Below are positions 11,241 through 22,140 of a stretch of DNA of 64,000 bases, one piece after another. Position 1 is the stretch's first letter. Each line of letters begins with the position of its first letter. The translations under genes and the position numbers were made by a program. This DNA is from Nectonema munidae (lineage: Eukaryota > Nematomorpha > Nectonematoida > Nectonematidae), in NCBI GenBank assembly GCA_030549495.1, contig JAUIRK010000510.1:124001-188000 (forward strand), given 5' to 3'. The notes under the pieces were generated by a model, which ran no database searches, had not been told where the DNA came from, and worked only from the letters and a program-made list of their open reading frames with translations.

Positions 11241-11845
11241 ACATTTTTGATTGATTTGTGACTTTTTTAAAATCGTGTTATGTTTGCGGCATGCTATTCT
11301 CTAAAGACTATATTCAAATTTTTAGTCATTTCACAAATGAATTTATTTCTCTTTGAAGTTCCGATTTTATTTGGAATCTATAATAAGACTAATTTTTTCA
11401 TTATCAAAATTTCCAATGAGGCACGAATATTAATTTTGATACTCATCATTATACTATAAAATTTATTCATATATTTATGTTCAAAATTTTTTTTTCATTT
11501 TTAGATTATAGAATGAAATTTACGCTGTGAATTAAATTTAAACTGGAGTTTGCATGATTACATCATGGATTTTAAATATTATGTATAATTTTTTCGAATT
11601 TTTTCAAACTTTAAATATTTCATTTATATGTGCATACAGAAATGCAAAATTTGGTAAGTTTCTATTTCGGAGGAATGAACGTATAAATTCTCAAACTCAG
11701 AATTTGGATGGATGGGATTTAATGTGAAGTTTTCAGTTTTTAGTTCTATATCATTTTCAGTTATATTTTTTGCAATTTTTTTTTACCTACTTATAATTCT
11801 ATTTGTTCTGTGACAAAATAAATTACATATATAGCTACGTATAAC
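11241..11845. other. AT-rich stretch, no gene seen
   Basis: Nothing recognisable between the satellite array and the left end of hAT-A. Confidence 0.5.
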
Positions 11846-12077
11846 CAGGGTCGGTGCCAAGTGTTGCGGGGCCCGATTAGAAACTTGATGGTGGGGCCCC
11901 CTCCTCTATATAGCAAATTTTATAACGCATATATATATATATACAACATCATACATACATATAATCCTACAAAAGATAAATAGATAACCATTAAATGAAT
12001 GGTGTAATAAAATTTTAAAAGCAAAATGAATAGATTTATTGTTTTACTTTTGATAAAAAGAAAGACAATATACTCTT

Positions 12078-14714
12078 TTAGAATAATACTTTTCGAGCTT
12101 TTCTATTTGCAAAATCTTTTAAAATATTTTCAAAGTCTAATGCTTTAGCAATCTCATGTTCTATAGAGAGCATTGCCAAATTGTTAAGTCTTTCTTGTGA
12201 GATCGTAGACCTCAAGTATGTTTTAATTAGCTTCAGCTTTGAAAAACCTCTTTCCCCTAAGGCGACTGATATTGGCATTGTTAAATAAATCCTTAACACA
12301 ATGAAATCATTAGGAAATGCTGTAAATCTATTATTTTCTATCAGGTGTTCAAACAACGCATAAGGCTTAATTGTAGAGGGAAGGAAAGTTTTCAGAGCTT
12401 CAAGTTCTTCAGCCAACAAATACCCATCAATGTCTTTACTTTTTTCAGTAACAACTTTTCCGTCAGCGTCCTGTTTCATTTTGGTGAGTGTTAAAGCTGC
12501 TTCAAGGTTTAATGCATGCTTTCTCATTTCGTACTTCTGTATATTTTGAAAGTTATTTACAAATCCAAATAACTTGACGTAATTTTTGAGTTGTTGAAAT
12601 CTGCTTTCCAATGACTGAATAGCTTGATCTAGCACTAAGGTGAAGCACTGAATTCTGTATGCTTCTTTTGGATCGTCTATAGCTTGATCTTCTGTTTCAT
12701 ATAAAAACATTCTTTTCCTTCTTCGTAATTGTTTTTCTTGAAATTTTGTAAACTCAAATGGCAACTCAACAACTTCAGCTAATTCATTTGCACTTACTAA
12801 AACACCATTAAAGCCTTCCTCCCTATAATTTTTCAGCCATGACAAGAGTTGTTCATATGATTCCATTCATTCATTAATGTCCTTTTTTTCACCTTGTAAT
12901 TCCTTGCTCACGTAGTTAACTTTAAAAAGTACAAAATACCAAAGAAACTAGAAATTTGTAGTTTTTTAGCTGGTTGGCTAATGATTCGGCTTCTGCTTTT
13001 ATCTTGGGCTGGTCTGCTGTCTCTGCTACTTCAACAAGTGCATCATATACTTCTCCAAGCTGATAACGAATAGCTTTAACGCTATCAATACGACACTCCC
13101 ACCTTGTATTGCTTAAGGGTTTCACTGTTAACATAGTTACATATTTTTTCAAAATTGCCCATCTTCTAGTTGATCCTGAGAACAAAACATAGATGGCTTG
13201 CAAGATCCCAAAAAACGTAATAGCATCTGGACAACACTTAGCTACATCTCCGAGTAAAAGGTTAAAATTGTGGCATGCACATGGTACAAAAAATGCTCTT
13301 GAATTTTCCTTCAACATTTGGGCTTGTACTCCAGACGTGTGACCTTTCATGTTGCTACCGTTGTCATAGCCTTGGCCTCGAATGTCCTGCACTTCTAAAT
13401 TCAATTCCTTTAATGCGTTTAATAGTGTTTTACATAAGTTTTCTCCTTTACTACTTTCCACTTCGATAAACTTTATGAAATGTTCATGCACACCAAAAGG
13501 AGCCAAGTTACCATCAGACACATACCTGATTGTTAGAGACATTTGTTCTTGATGACTTATATCAGGTGTGCAGTCTAAAATAATAGCATAATACTTAGCT
13601 GCTTTTACACGTGTCAGTATCTCATTCAAAGCTGCTGCAGCCATGATATTTAGAAGTTCATTCTGGGTATCTTTTCCCAAATAATGATTATGAACTTTAT
13701 GTGTTTTGATTTTTTGCAGATGTGTGTCTAGAACAGGGTCAAACATTCCAATCAACTTCACAAGACCTAAAAAGTTTCCATTTTGGACAGTCTCATTGAA
13801 AAAATTTTCTTCTGTTCATCTAAACGCTAAATTTCTCTCAGCAAGAAACTGCACTGTAGCTACTAATCTTTGGAATACCTGCTGCCAGTACTTTGCATGG
13901 TCATTGATAATTTTTTCTTGCTCTTTGTCAATTGTCTTTCCACTACATAGCCGTTGATTCAACTCCCAAAAACTCCACGTGGCCTCCATATGGTTCTTTG
14001 ACTTTTCATGCTCACATAGCCTTGTGTGAATATTAGACCAGTCATTGAACCCATTTGTTGCTAATGCCATGGTTGTATTCCTTACAAAAAGTTTGCAATA
14101 AAAGCAATAAATTTTATCAGAGGAACTAGAGTATATAATCCAAGGTCTTTGAATACTCTCCCCATTCAGAAGTCGTCTCTTACAGTGAAACTTTGAAAAA
14201 CACAAGCCCTTTTCATTTTTTGGAAAGCTGTTACCAGGAATATTAGGGGCATCTTTCATTGTTAAATAATCCCTTTCATTGTTATTTATATTAGCAGGCC
14301 AATATGCTAGATCATCGTTCATGATAGTTACATTTTTGTTTATGGATTCTTGTTGAAGTTGTTTGTTTGCAGCCATGAATGAACTTTCTGGTTTGGGACT
14401 GTCTTCCAATGAACCGAGATCTTCAATTTCAGTCATAGATGGTGAGGCTGGGCCCACTTCTTCTAGTGTGTTATCTTTTTCATCATTGTATTGATTATCT
14501 GAAATTTGATCCATGGTTTTATCCTCATTCTGCAAATAATTGATGATTCTCTATCTTCAAACCGAGCGCGCTTCAAAGATGGCGTGACAAGGAACTTTTT
14601 TAAGGCATCTCTATGCTTTTTATTTTCTGCTGCCTTTGCCTTGGCCAATGCTCGTTTCTTGTTACCACATAAATATTTACGCCCTTTATCTCGATTTCTG
14701 CTTGTGCTTACCAT
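12078..14714 (-). pseudogene. hAT-A transposase, TTF-zinc finger/DUF4371 type, disrupted
   Basis: The transposase would catalyse cut-and-paste movement of hAT-A in the nucleus. In order on the minus strand: a basic start (MVSTSRNRDKGRKYLCG); an acidic linker; a TTF-type zinc finger around 14020-14170 (IYCFYCKLF, LCEHEKSKNHM); the RNase-H-like core with the first acidic site in AIILDCTPDISH and the second in GQGYDNGSNM; the CACHNFNL and NTRWEC motifs; and the C-terminal dimerisation region (ALGERGFSKLKLIKTYLRS). These are the landmarks of ZMYM1-like hAT transposases, and the summed length (about 860 codons) is near full. The frame is broken by a shift near 14540, a stop at 13816-13818, a shift near 12930 and a stop just before 12866. 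Confidence 0.9.
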
Positions 14715-15640
14715 GATGTAGTGCCTCTTTATTTAACTTTTGTATTTAGAAAAAGGAAGATCTAAAAAAGTAACAGAACAGAAGAATTAGTAAAGAAATA
14801 AACCTATCACAAGAAATTAACATTTTTAAAAGAATATTTTTTGGTGATATAAATTTTAAAATATTTAAGTTGACAAGACGATGAAGACATTGTTTGTAAT
14901 TGTGAACAGTTACAAGATTCTAAATTGTTCATTTATTTAAACAAGACAAAATTAATATTAAAAAAAACATATTCTGATGAAACTTAGACAAATTGTTATA
15001 AAATATTCAATGAAACAGTTCAGTAAAAAACTTATGACAATATATTTCAAAAAAGCAGAATAAAATAACTTTAAATAGCTAACGCCATTTTGCTTTTAGC
15101 GGAAAAAAAATTACTAAATATAAAAACAAACATGATTACCTGTAGCTATTCGGTACATGACCTTGAGCGATCTCTGGGTGATCTATGCCACCACTAGTAA
15201 TTAGGTACCTTATTTAGATCGAGTCTATGCAGATTTGGACATTTGTAGTTGGGTAATCAAACTAGAAGGGCCGAGGATGTACTTGGAGTTAAATTTTTAT
15301 TTAACTTATTCTTAATGTTGCAATAAAAATTTAAAGTGAGATGAAATTATCTGTATGTTGATAGCACAAGTTCGAGTTGTGTTAATTCATATAATCGTCG
15401 CATAGAGGCATTCATATGATCGTCACATGGAGGCGGGTGTGTTTGTTTACTCAGAATGTGTACTATTATGTTCGCTATTAGTTACCTTTCGCATTTTTTT
15501 GGTGTTGTTAGTTTTTGTTGCCAAATAAATTCAGAAGCTGAAGAGGGGGGTAAGAATTGCAACCGTTACTGATTGGAATAAACTTAACTAATAAGTTATT
15601 GAAATAGTTAAAACTTTTTAAAATTAATTAAACTCCAACT
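14715..15640. other. Non-coding right arm of hAT-A
   Basis: AT-rich, no open frame of note. It lies between the transposase start and the tentative right end and probably is the element's 5' untranslated arm. Confidence 0.4.
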
Positions 15641-15677
15641 TTGCCCCCTTAGAAAAGATTTCGGCACAGATCCTTGC

Positions 15678-16085
15678 AGTTGCAGAATTAGTCGCTAAAT
15701 ATGGTGAACAGGTCTGTCAAGTAGGCCACATCACTTTTGCAAGTTATAAGCTCAACACTTAGCGAAGGACATTTATTTTCTCTGAGAAAAGTTATGATGG
15801 TCTCTAATAGAGAGTAAACCCGCTTAAACGAATTTCCTCTTGATAACCACCGTACTTCGGTGTGTAAAAGAAGGCGATCAAGTTCTTCATTGTTGTCTTT
15901 GCAAATTTGACGAAATAATCGCGAGTTAAGAGAATTACATTTTATTTTGTTCACTGCTGATATATTGCTATCAAGAGATTTATGAAGACGTTCATTCAAG
16001 TTTTTTTGCAACTAAGTGCTGGTGATGAATAACACAGTGAACCGTGAGAGAATTAGGAACATGTTTTTTAAAAAAATCAAGGAAA
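15678..16085 (-). pseudogene. hAT-B transposase fragment, central region
   Basis: The frame reads FKKHVPNSLTVHCVIHHQHLV, then QKNLNERLHKSLDSNISAVN, then LLLHTEVRWLSRGNSFKRV, ending IFSD. The H-x-Q-H-L and LLHTEVRWL motifs are hallmarks of the ZBED5/SCAND3/FAM200 type of hAT transposase. The 107-codon open part is 15688-16011; a stop separates it from the segment upstream. The right edge is fused to the truncated TTAA element copy 2. Confidence 0.85.
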
Positions 16086-18603
16086 CTATCTACGCCATAT
16101 TATAATTAACAGTATGTAATTTTGCTATTCATTCCATGATGATCCTTTCTTGGTAGCTCTTTTTTCATTAGAAATTTATATTCTTCAATGTGTGTTCGAA
16201 AATTTTTTTATAATGATAAAATTACTTTTTTCCTCTCCCAAAGAATTCTGATTAAAGAATCTTCTTGATAATCTTAGACTTTTTTATCAGTATCGTGTAT
16301 TTTATTATCAGGCATGAATATTTGTCAACCAATCTCATTTCAAAAGTTTTTTTCTGATGAATCATTCGTGATGTTCATTGTTCAATTACAAAAAGTTGTC
16401 CACGTTCTTCATTTAAAAAATTATCTCTTTGACGCAAAAGGGAACAAATTCTATTTAAATTAAAAATATCTTGATAGTGACTAAATTCTCACATATTGGC
16501 ACCTGTGCCATTTTTGATAAATCTGACCTATTCTAAATTTTCAGATTTCCTACCCATCTTAGCTAAATGTTAATTGTAATCCTAGATGATAAGCTATAGA
16601 TTTAAATATTTTTCATTTGTAAAAGAGTAACTTTTTTTTCACAGTCAAAATCTTTTTTGAAGCATCCACTTCCTAGTTCATTAGAACATGGTATACCATT
16701 CTATAGATCTTCCATTTAGTCAAGATAAATATTTTTTTTAATTATTTGTTTTGATCACATGTTCTCTTTTCAATCAGTTTTCAACTTGGTTCCTTCTCTC
16801 ATACAAATTTTCAAAAGATTTTATAATACGTTTTGTTTTTTTTAATAAAGATTTCATACTTAAGCCAAAATATACAAAAAAAAAAGTATATTTTTACTAT
16901 CTATCTAATATGCAGCCATTTTTTGAAAATTTTTTACAGAACTGATTTTCAGGCATACATTACTAATTCAATTGCCACTTTGAGATATTTTTTAACCGTA
17001 TTATCCAAAATCCAATACAGAAATAAAACGAGCATAGTTGATTTGGTATAAAACAGATATTTTATTTGTTTGAAGACAGTATCTAATAGTAAACCGCAAA
17101 TCTGATTGAAACTTTCAGATATTTTAAAACCATAAATGCCAAACCTGAGTCCAAAAATGAAACCAGCATCTTCCATTTGGCATAAAAACAGATATTTTAT
17201 TTTAATTTCATAAATATTTCTGTGGACATTAGACGTAAATCGAACATTTGATTGACACTTTCAGACATTTAAAACCTCTAAATGCAAAAAATGATTTCAG
17301 AAATAAAAATTATCATGATCAAATTGGTATAAAAACATATATTTCATGTAAAATTAGAGAGAATATTTTGGGATATAGTTTTCAGACATAAACCGCAAAT
17401 TTGATTGACACTAGAGGTAAAACCTCTAAATGCGAAAACTGTGTTCAGAAATGAAATCATCATGATCTATTTGCTATATTTCATGTAAAATTTGAATCAA
17501 TATTTTTGAAAACAAATTTTAGAACTAAACGCAAATTTGATTGATACTTATAGGTATTTTCAAATTCAAACTGCAAAAATTGAGTCCATAAATGAAACTA
17601 CCATGGTTGATTTGGTATAAAAACATATAATTAATTGTAAAATTTGAATTAATGTTTTTGGAGACAATATTTAGAAGTAAACAGCAAATTTGATTAACAC
17701 TTATAAGTGTTTTCACATCCTAAATGTAAAAAATGAGTTCAGAAATGAAAAGAGCATGATTGATTTGGTATAAAAACATATTTCATGTAAAATTGAGAGA
17801 ATATTTTTGGAGATAGCTTTTAGAAGTAAACCGCAAATTTGATTGACATTGACAGATATTTTAAAACCTCTAAATGTGAAAAATGAGTTCAGAAATGAAA
17901 ACAGCATGGTTGATTTGGTATAAAAGCATATATTTCATTGTAAAATTTGAATGAATGTATTTGGAGACAATTTTTAGAAGTAAACCGCAAATTTAATTAA
18001 CACTTATAGGTATTTTTACATCCTAAAAGTAAAAAATGAGTCCAGAAATGAAACCAGCATGGCCGATTTAGTATAACACATATATTTTATGTAAAATGTG
18101 AAGGAATGTTTTTGGAAATAATTTTCAGAAGTAAACCGCAAATTTGATTAACACTTATAGGTATTTTCAAATCCTAAATGTAAAAAATGAGTCCAGAAAT
18201 AAAAACAGCATTGCCGATTTAGTATAAAAACATATTTTATGCAAAATTTGAAGATATATTTTATTAGATATATTTTTGATCAATCAAAATTTTCATTGAC
18301 ATTTTCTAAAAAGTAGCCATGATTATTGAAAAAATTCAATATATAAAGTGTTATGCGTTCCAAACTGTATATAATTATAAATTTCAGGGTATTATATAAT
18401 ATAGATCCTAAGTTATAAGGTTAAGTACAGATAATGTCAAAATTTTGCTGAAAAATTTTAATTTTTGATTGACAGTTTTGGACATGAAAGGGTCATTCAA
18501 CTACCATGAAAATGGTTTCAAAAGATGCAGCTAGCGATTTTACGAAGTCATAAAATTTGAAGAGATATGATTTTACGCCCCCCCCCCCCTAGCACTAAAA
18601 GGG
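16086..18603 (-). mobile_element. TTAA (piggyBac-like) element, copy 2, one end missing
   Basis: Homologous over nearly its whole length, in reverse orientation, to 50177-52340 of copy 1. Its outer end, read in reverse, is CCCTTTTAGTGCTAGGGG and is bordered by TTAA at 18604-18607, within the coding sequence of hAT-B (just after the DGAPALT motif). The other end, with the second satellite array and terminal repeat, is lacking: homology stops near 16086, where hAT-B resumes. It carries eight units of repeat A against five in copy 1. No intact transposase frame is present. Confidence 0.8.
17080..18260 (-). repeat. Repeat A array, eight ~150-bp units
   Basis: Units are marked by AAACCGCAAATTTGATTG or close variants at about 17092, 17238, 17392, 17527, 17687, 17830, 17984 and 18136 (spacing 135-160 bases). 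Each unit also has ATGAGTCCAGAAATGAAA and TTGGTATAAAAACATAT. Several short open frames in the array (for example 17525-17716 and 17713-17907) are artefacts of the repeat. The same unit occurs five times in copy 1 and twice in copy 3. Confidence 0.9.
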
Positions 18604-18607
18604 TTAA

Positions 18608-18707
18608 GGCTGGAGCCCCATCAGTTGAACAAGCAACGATATTACTCAAAGGAATTTCCTTCTCTTTGAAAAACGCATAAACTTTATTGAAAATTGATTC
18701 GCCTTTA
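18608..18707 (-). pseudogene. hAT-B transposase fragment with DTKGES and STDGAPALT motifs
   Basis: On the minus strand it reads DTKGESIFNKVYAFF then KEIPLSNIVACSTDGAPALT. The D-G-A-P motif holds the second catalytic aspartate of ZBED5/SCAND3-type hAT transposases. The left edge is the TTAA insertion site of copy 2; the right edge is the target duplication of hAT-E. About 110 residues that should precede DTKGES, including the first catalytic aspartate, are absent, so hAT-B was already an internal deletion product. Confidence 0.85.
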
Positions 18708-18715
18708 GTGTCAAT

Positions 18716-19811
18716 CAGAGTACGACGGGGAGGTTAAATTTTTTTCGGGGCGGGGATCGGGATGGGGTAACACTCTCCCCGCGGGGATCGGGGAATTTTT
18801 TTATTAAAAAACATTGAAAATATGGGATATATATAAAAATATATATAGTCATAAAAAATTGACAAATAATTTTAAATTTCCATGTTTTTCTTAACAAAAA
18901 TAAGTTCTTCAAATTTTTCAGGATTGAGTCTATTTCTTTTTGTTGTTACAATATTTGAGCCACAGCTAAATAATCTTTCAGACTGCGCGTTGCTTGCTGG
19001 TATGTTCAAATATTTTTTTGCCAAAGAACTGAGTAGTGGCATGCATTGATTATTTTGAGCCCACCAATACAAAATATCTTCATTTTTCGAGGCGTCATCT
19101 AATTTCTCGTAAAGCAACATTTCATTCGTTACTTCACTCTGATCTTGGTCGATAATTTTATCACTGTAGACTAACTTCAATTTGCTTGTAGGCGATAATC
19201 GATTTTCTTCATCATTATTTTTAGAAGATGAACTTGGGCCAACTTTCTGAGAAATACTTTCAAAAAATTCATTGATTTTTAGTTTCAAATCATTCAAAAC
19301 ACCAAAGTGTTTCAAATGAATGCCCTTGAGTCTAAGATCAAGATAGTTGGTCTGTTTTCGAAAATAGAACATCAACTTTCAGGAAATCTTTTTTTCAATG
19401 AATCTTCCCGCAACATTTGAAATTTTCTCATTAACAAAAAATGAAGAAGAACCTTGCTGAAATAGTTAAGAAAAAAAATATTGAGATGCTTGAAATTTCA
19501 ATTTTTTTTGTATTTGATGAATCCGAAAAATCAAAAAGTATAAAATTGCCAGAAATTGAAAAAATAAAAGATTTTGGAAGAATCAATAAAAAGTAATGAA
19601 AATATAATTTTTTTTATAATTTGCATATTTAGAAGTACTTAAACTGAAAAAATATTTAACAACACTAAATATTATCTAAAGTAAACAATGCGAATAGTTG
19701 AATAATTTTAAAAACTATTACCCCAACTTCAGGGAAAGTTTACCCCGAGGGGAACGGGGAGCATGTATCCCCGCGGGGAAAGGGGAAGTTCGGGGTCCCC
19801 TTCCTTCTCTG
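18716..19811 (-). mobile_element. hAT-E: small deleted hAT inside hAT-B
   Basis: Flanked by perfect 8-bp duplications GTGTCAAT (18708-18715 and 19812-19819). The left end CAGAGTACGACGGGGAGG and reversed right end CAGAGAAGGAAGGGGACC form the inverted repeat. Both arms carry G/C-rich palindromes (CCCCGCGGGGATCGGGG and CCCCGCGGGGAAAGGGG). At 1096 bp it keeps only the C-terminal part of a transposase, so it is an internal deletion derivative. It sits in the coding frame of hAT-B. Confidence 0.9.
18872..19375 (-). pseudogene. hAT-E transposase C-terminus with dimerisation domain
   Basis: A 167-codon open frame. The N-terminal half is variable and serine/acidic-rich (GPSSSSKNNDEENRL); the C-terminal 60 residues hold the hAT dimerisation signature: YWWAQNNQCMPLLSSLAKKY, then IPASNAQSERLFSCG, then RNRLNPEKFEELIFVKKN. 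This is the ZBED1/ZBED4-like branch of hAT, different from hAT-B. The catalytic N-terminal half is missing from this copy, so it could not move by itself. Confidence 0.9.
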
Positions 19812-19819
19812 GTGTCAAT

Positions 19820-19899
19820 GCCATCTCATCAATTCTTCTTTGTACTGAATTATTACTAAGTGGAATTGAATTCAAAATAGTTTTGGGAAAAGGATGATG
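19820..19899 (-). pseudogene. hAT-B transposase fragment with IPLSNNSVQRRIDEM
   Basis: On the minus strand the frame gives VVHHPFPKTILNSIPL and SNNSVQRRIDEMA. IPLSNNTVQRRIDEM is a strongly conserved signature of the ZBED5/SCAND3 hAT group. The block is bounded by the target duplications of the MITE on the right and hAT-E on the left. It joins in sense with the 20112-20471 block across the MITE. Confidence 0.85.
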
Positions 19900-19907
19900 C
19901 ACTACAG

Positions 19908-20103
19908 AAGCGTTTTTCAAACTTTTTTTACTGCGACCCATAGCAAAAACCACAGTTTGAATCGCGACCCATAATACTTAAGTGTAATAAGACAAACTCT
20001 GATCACTACGTTCATTTATTCAACATCGACAATTTATATGTCCTTTCTTTTTTTGTCACGACCCATTTTATTTTTCACGCGACCCACAGTTTGAAAAACG
20101 CTG
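19908..20103. mobile_element. hAT-type MITE, 196 bp, inside hAT-B
   Basis: Perfect 8-bp duplications CACTACAG at 19900-19907 and 20104-20111. The left end AAGCGTTTTTCAAACTTT and reversed right end CAGCGTTTTTCAAACTGTGG form the inverted repeat, and GCGACCCA motifs are present in both arms. There is no coding capacity. It interrupts the transposase frame of hAT-B between the ILPAIEEF and ILNSIPL motifs. Confidence 0.92.
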
Positions 20104-20111
20104 CACTACAG

Positions 20112-20471
20112 TACTGAGAAATTCTTCTATAGCTGGTAAAATAAGTTGTTCTCCAATTGTGTGAGATTTTCCTGATTTAGCAATCAATTTTGAAATATTG
20201 TATGAACAAACAAGCCCATACGATGAAATTCGATTTCGGTTATTAAATTTTTCACGTAAGTTTTTGAAATATAACATTTTTTCATTTGCTTTGTTTGAAT
20301 GCATTTTGTTCAAATATTCGGAAAGCCTGGATGGTTTCATTGCTTCATTTGAAAATACCTTTTCGGAAAGGAGACAAATCGGCTGTTGTTCATAATTAAA
20401 AATGGAATAAACCCAAACTTAAGATACTCAACGTTATATTGTCGACACTTTTTCTTTGAACTTTCTGCCAT
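20112..20471 (-). pseudogene. hAT-B transposase N-terminus with degenerate BED region
   Basis: It begins MAESSKKKCRQYNVEYLKFG at 20471 and, after a frame shift, continues with EQQPICLLSEKVFSNEAMKP and LSEYLNKMH, the position of a BED zinc finger. One expected cysteine is replaced and the spacing is altered. Then follow YNISKLIAKSGKSHTIGEQL and ILPAIEEFL, both typical of ZBED5/SCAND3-like hAT proteins. The start codon is supported by agreement with the usual N-terminus of this group. Confidence 0.85.
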
Positions 20472-20671
20472 TTTAAAATCTGTGAATAATGTGCAAGCTG
20501 TGTGCACGTGAGGCGAATAAAAAGGTCAAAGAAAAATATCAGAAACATGTGGCGAAGAGTACACATCATACATAAGCTTTTGTGAAAGCTCTTTTATTTA
20601 CACATGTTGAATGTATTATTCCGAGTTATCAATGTTCCCGTGAGCTTAAAAATAATTATATACAAAATTCT

Positions 20672-20795
20672 ACAGCGCCCCGTTGTGCGACTCCAACGCC
20701 CTTATCTTGAGTAAAATATTTGACACCCCCTTGTTTTTGATAACGCCCCCTATGGGGCGCTACTGCAAACTTTGGGAAACACTGATCTATACCAT
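20672..20795. mobile_element. hAT-type MITE fragment
   Basis: The right end, reversed, is CAGTGTTTCCCAAAGTTTGC followed by AGTAGCGCCCC, a typical hAT MITE terminus. The left part CAGCGCCCCGTTGTGCG is GC-rich but does not mirror the right end, and no target duplication was found. Likely internally rearranged. Confidence 0.5.
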
Positions 20796-20799
20796 CATC

Positions 20800-21530
20800 A
20801 TTTTTATCATAAAAAAAGTAAAGAAATATTAGAAACATTGTCAGAGATACCACTCGATTAATTGAGTCAATGAGTTGTTAACAAGTCTACTGTCATGATA
20901 TCATCGTCTTTCAATAGGTTTCTGGATGTTGTTCTTACTGAAAGTAAACTTTGGAACACTGATTTACATAAGAATGTATTCACAAAAGGAACAAACACTT
21001 AGAGTTTAATCTAAAAAACACCACCATTTTTGAATCTTCTCTAGAATTTTCGCTAATGATTGAAAGTCAATCTATTTCTGGGAATAATTTTGTATTTCTA
21101 ACAGTTAAGTGACCAAATGTCTTATTTTATAATATATGCCATAAAAATTTTGTTCATTTATTTATATCTTTACATACACACACAATAGACTATAGAAAGA
21201 TCGGTTTATATTGATTGATGTGTGTAAAAGAGAAAAAAGTTATTAATAGGGTTAATTACAATCAGGGTCAAGGTAAAAAGGTACTTACAAAATATTTAAA
21301 GACAAAAGCAAATTTTCGGCTTCAGCTAGTAAAGGACGCCTGTATATCAGCACAAGTTTATTAGAAACCACCGACTCCAATTACTTAAAAATCTCTATCT
21401 CCGACTGTCTAACCTTGCTTATAAGATAAGAAAATTAATAGAGATAAATTTTTATTTATCAATAAGTTACAAATAATATTGATAAAAATATACTCGTGAT
21501 AAATTAAAATACAGGGTTGTATGCATTTAA
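20800..21530. other. AT-rich stretch, no gene seen
   Basis: A GACTCC-type patch lies at 21366-21415. No supported coding sequence. Confidence 0.45.
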
Positions 21531-21534
21531 AAAT

Positions 21535-21822
21535 TTATTTTTCAAGATCTTTCCAAGGATTTTCAAGCATGGATTCTTTAAAATACTTATGAGTATTATT
21601 TGGAAAATTATTAAGTTTGCCATTTGGTTGGAATTTTTTTGGAGAAGCATAATTTGTATGACATCGTTCATATATTGAATAAGAAGGATTACTATTCAAT
21701 GAATAATTTTCATAGAAACTACGTCTTTGAAGAGGTGGAATGTAGGATAAACCTGAATTGATAGAAGTAGAACTATTATTTTTATAGAATTCAATCTTGT
21801 CATATATACTTTTACTATTCAT
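21535..21822 (-). CDS. Candidate small protein gene or single exon, 95 aa
   Basis: The ATG at 21820-21822 lies in a good translation-start context (GTCGCCATG), and the frame is clean to TGA-free end at 21535. The peptide is Ser/Asn/Tyr-rich and looks disordered (SGLSYIPPLQRRSFYENYSL), with a conserved-looking end MLENPWKDLEK. The stop is immediately overlapped by an AATAAA-type signal on the same strand. No transposon motif is present. I do not recognise the family. The composition differs from the many chance frames of the window, so I give it moderate support; a lineage-specific small gene is possible. Confidence 0.5.
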   Translation of the reverse strand: MNSKSIYDKIEFYKNNSSTSINSGLSYIPPLQRRSFYENYSLNSNPSYSIYERCHTNYASPKKFQPNGKLNNFPNNTHKYFKESMLENPWKDLEK

Positions 21823-21997
21823 GGCGACTAAATACTAGAATTGAAAAAGAATATCAAAAAAATATGCAACAAAATAATTAAGTTGCGAGTATTTTGAAAG
21901 AAACACGCTAGTGGAAGTAGTCATTATTAAAAATGTTTTTATATTTACAAAACAACATTTTATTTCTAACAGTGACAAAATGTCTTATTATTTGTCA

Positions 21998-22140
21998 AAG
22001 ATTGCATAGTGGTGAGAGCGTAGGGTCTCTTTAGGTGTCTGGGTTCGATTCCCGATCGTGATTACCTTTATCAACTCTCTAGCTAAGAAAAATTGTTCTT
22101 TCCTTGAAGACGGTTACGACAATAAATAATACCGTTAATT
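21998..22140 (+). mobile_element. tRNA-derived SINE (family S2)
   Basis: TGCATAGTGGTGAGAGCG (A-box region) and GGGTTCGATTCCCGA (B box and T-arm) are spaced as in a tRNA. They are followed by a non-tRNA tail with GAAGACGGTTACGACAAT and AATAATACCG. The acceptor stem does not close convincingly, so a working tRNA is unlikely. It differs from family S1 in the tail. Confidence 0.55.

Larger units (their letters stand above)
11846..15676 (-). mobile_element. hAT-A: ZMYM1-like hAT DNA transposon
   Basis: The left end is CAGGGTCGGTGCCAAG followed by a GC-rich inverted segment (GGGGCCC ... GGGGCCCCC). The transposase is read right to left. A plausible right end is the segment ending GGCACAGATCCTT at about 15662-15674, 10 of 13 identical to the reversed left end; a CCCCC run precedes it as in this family. 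No matching 8-bp target duplication was found, so the right limit is tentative. On its right it abuts the old element hAT-B. The transposase carries a few disruptions; the copy is inactive but moderately well kept. Confidence 0.75.
15678..20471 (-). mobile_element. hAT-B: old ZBED5/SCAND3-like hAT, split by later insertions
   Basis: Four blocks of one transposase, all on the minus strand and in the right order, are separated by other elements: 20112-20471 (start, BED-type region), 19820-19899, 18608-18707 and 15678-16085. The gaps hold a MITE, a small hAT and a TTAA element; two of these have perfect target duplications within hAT-B. Its own termini were not identified; the left side ends against hAT-A. 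The element already had an internal deletion before the insertions. Confidence 0.8.

Noticed and set aside
17080-18260. CRISPR-like array
   Set aside because: The repeat is a direct tandem satellite of ~150-bp units without separate unique spacers, inside a eukaryotic transposon.
21998-22070. Functional tRNA gene
   Set aside because: A and B boxes are present, but the acceptor stem does not pair well and a non-tRNA tail follows; better explained as a SINE.
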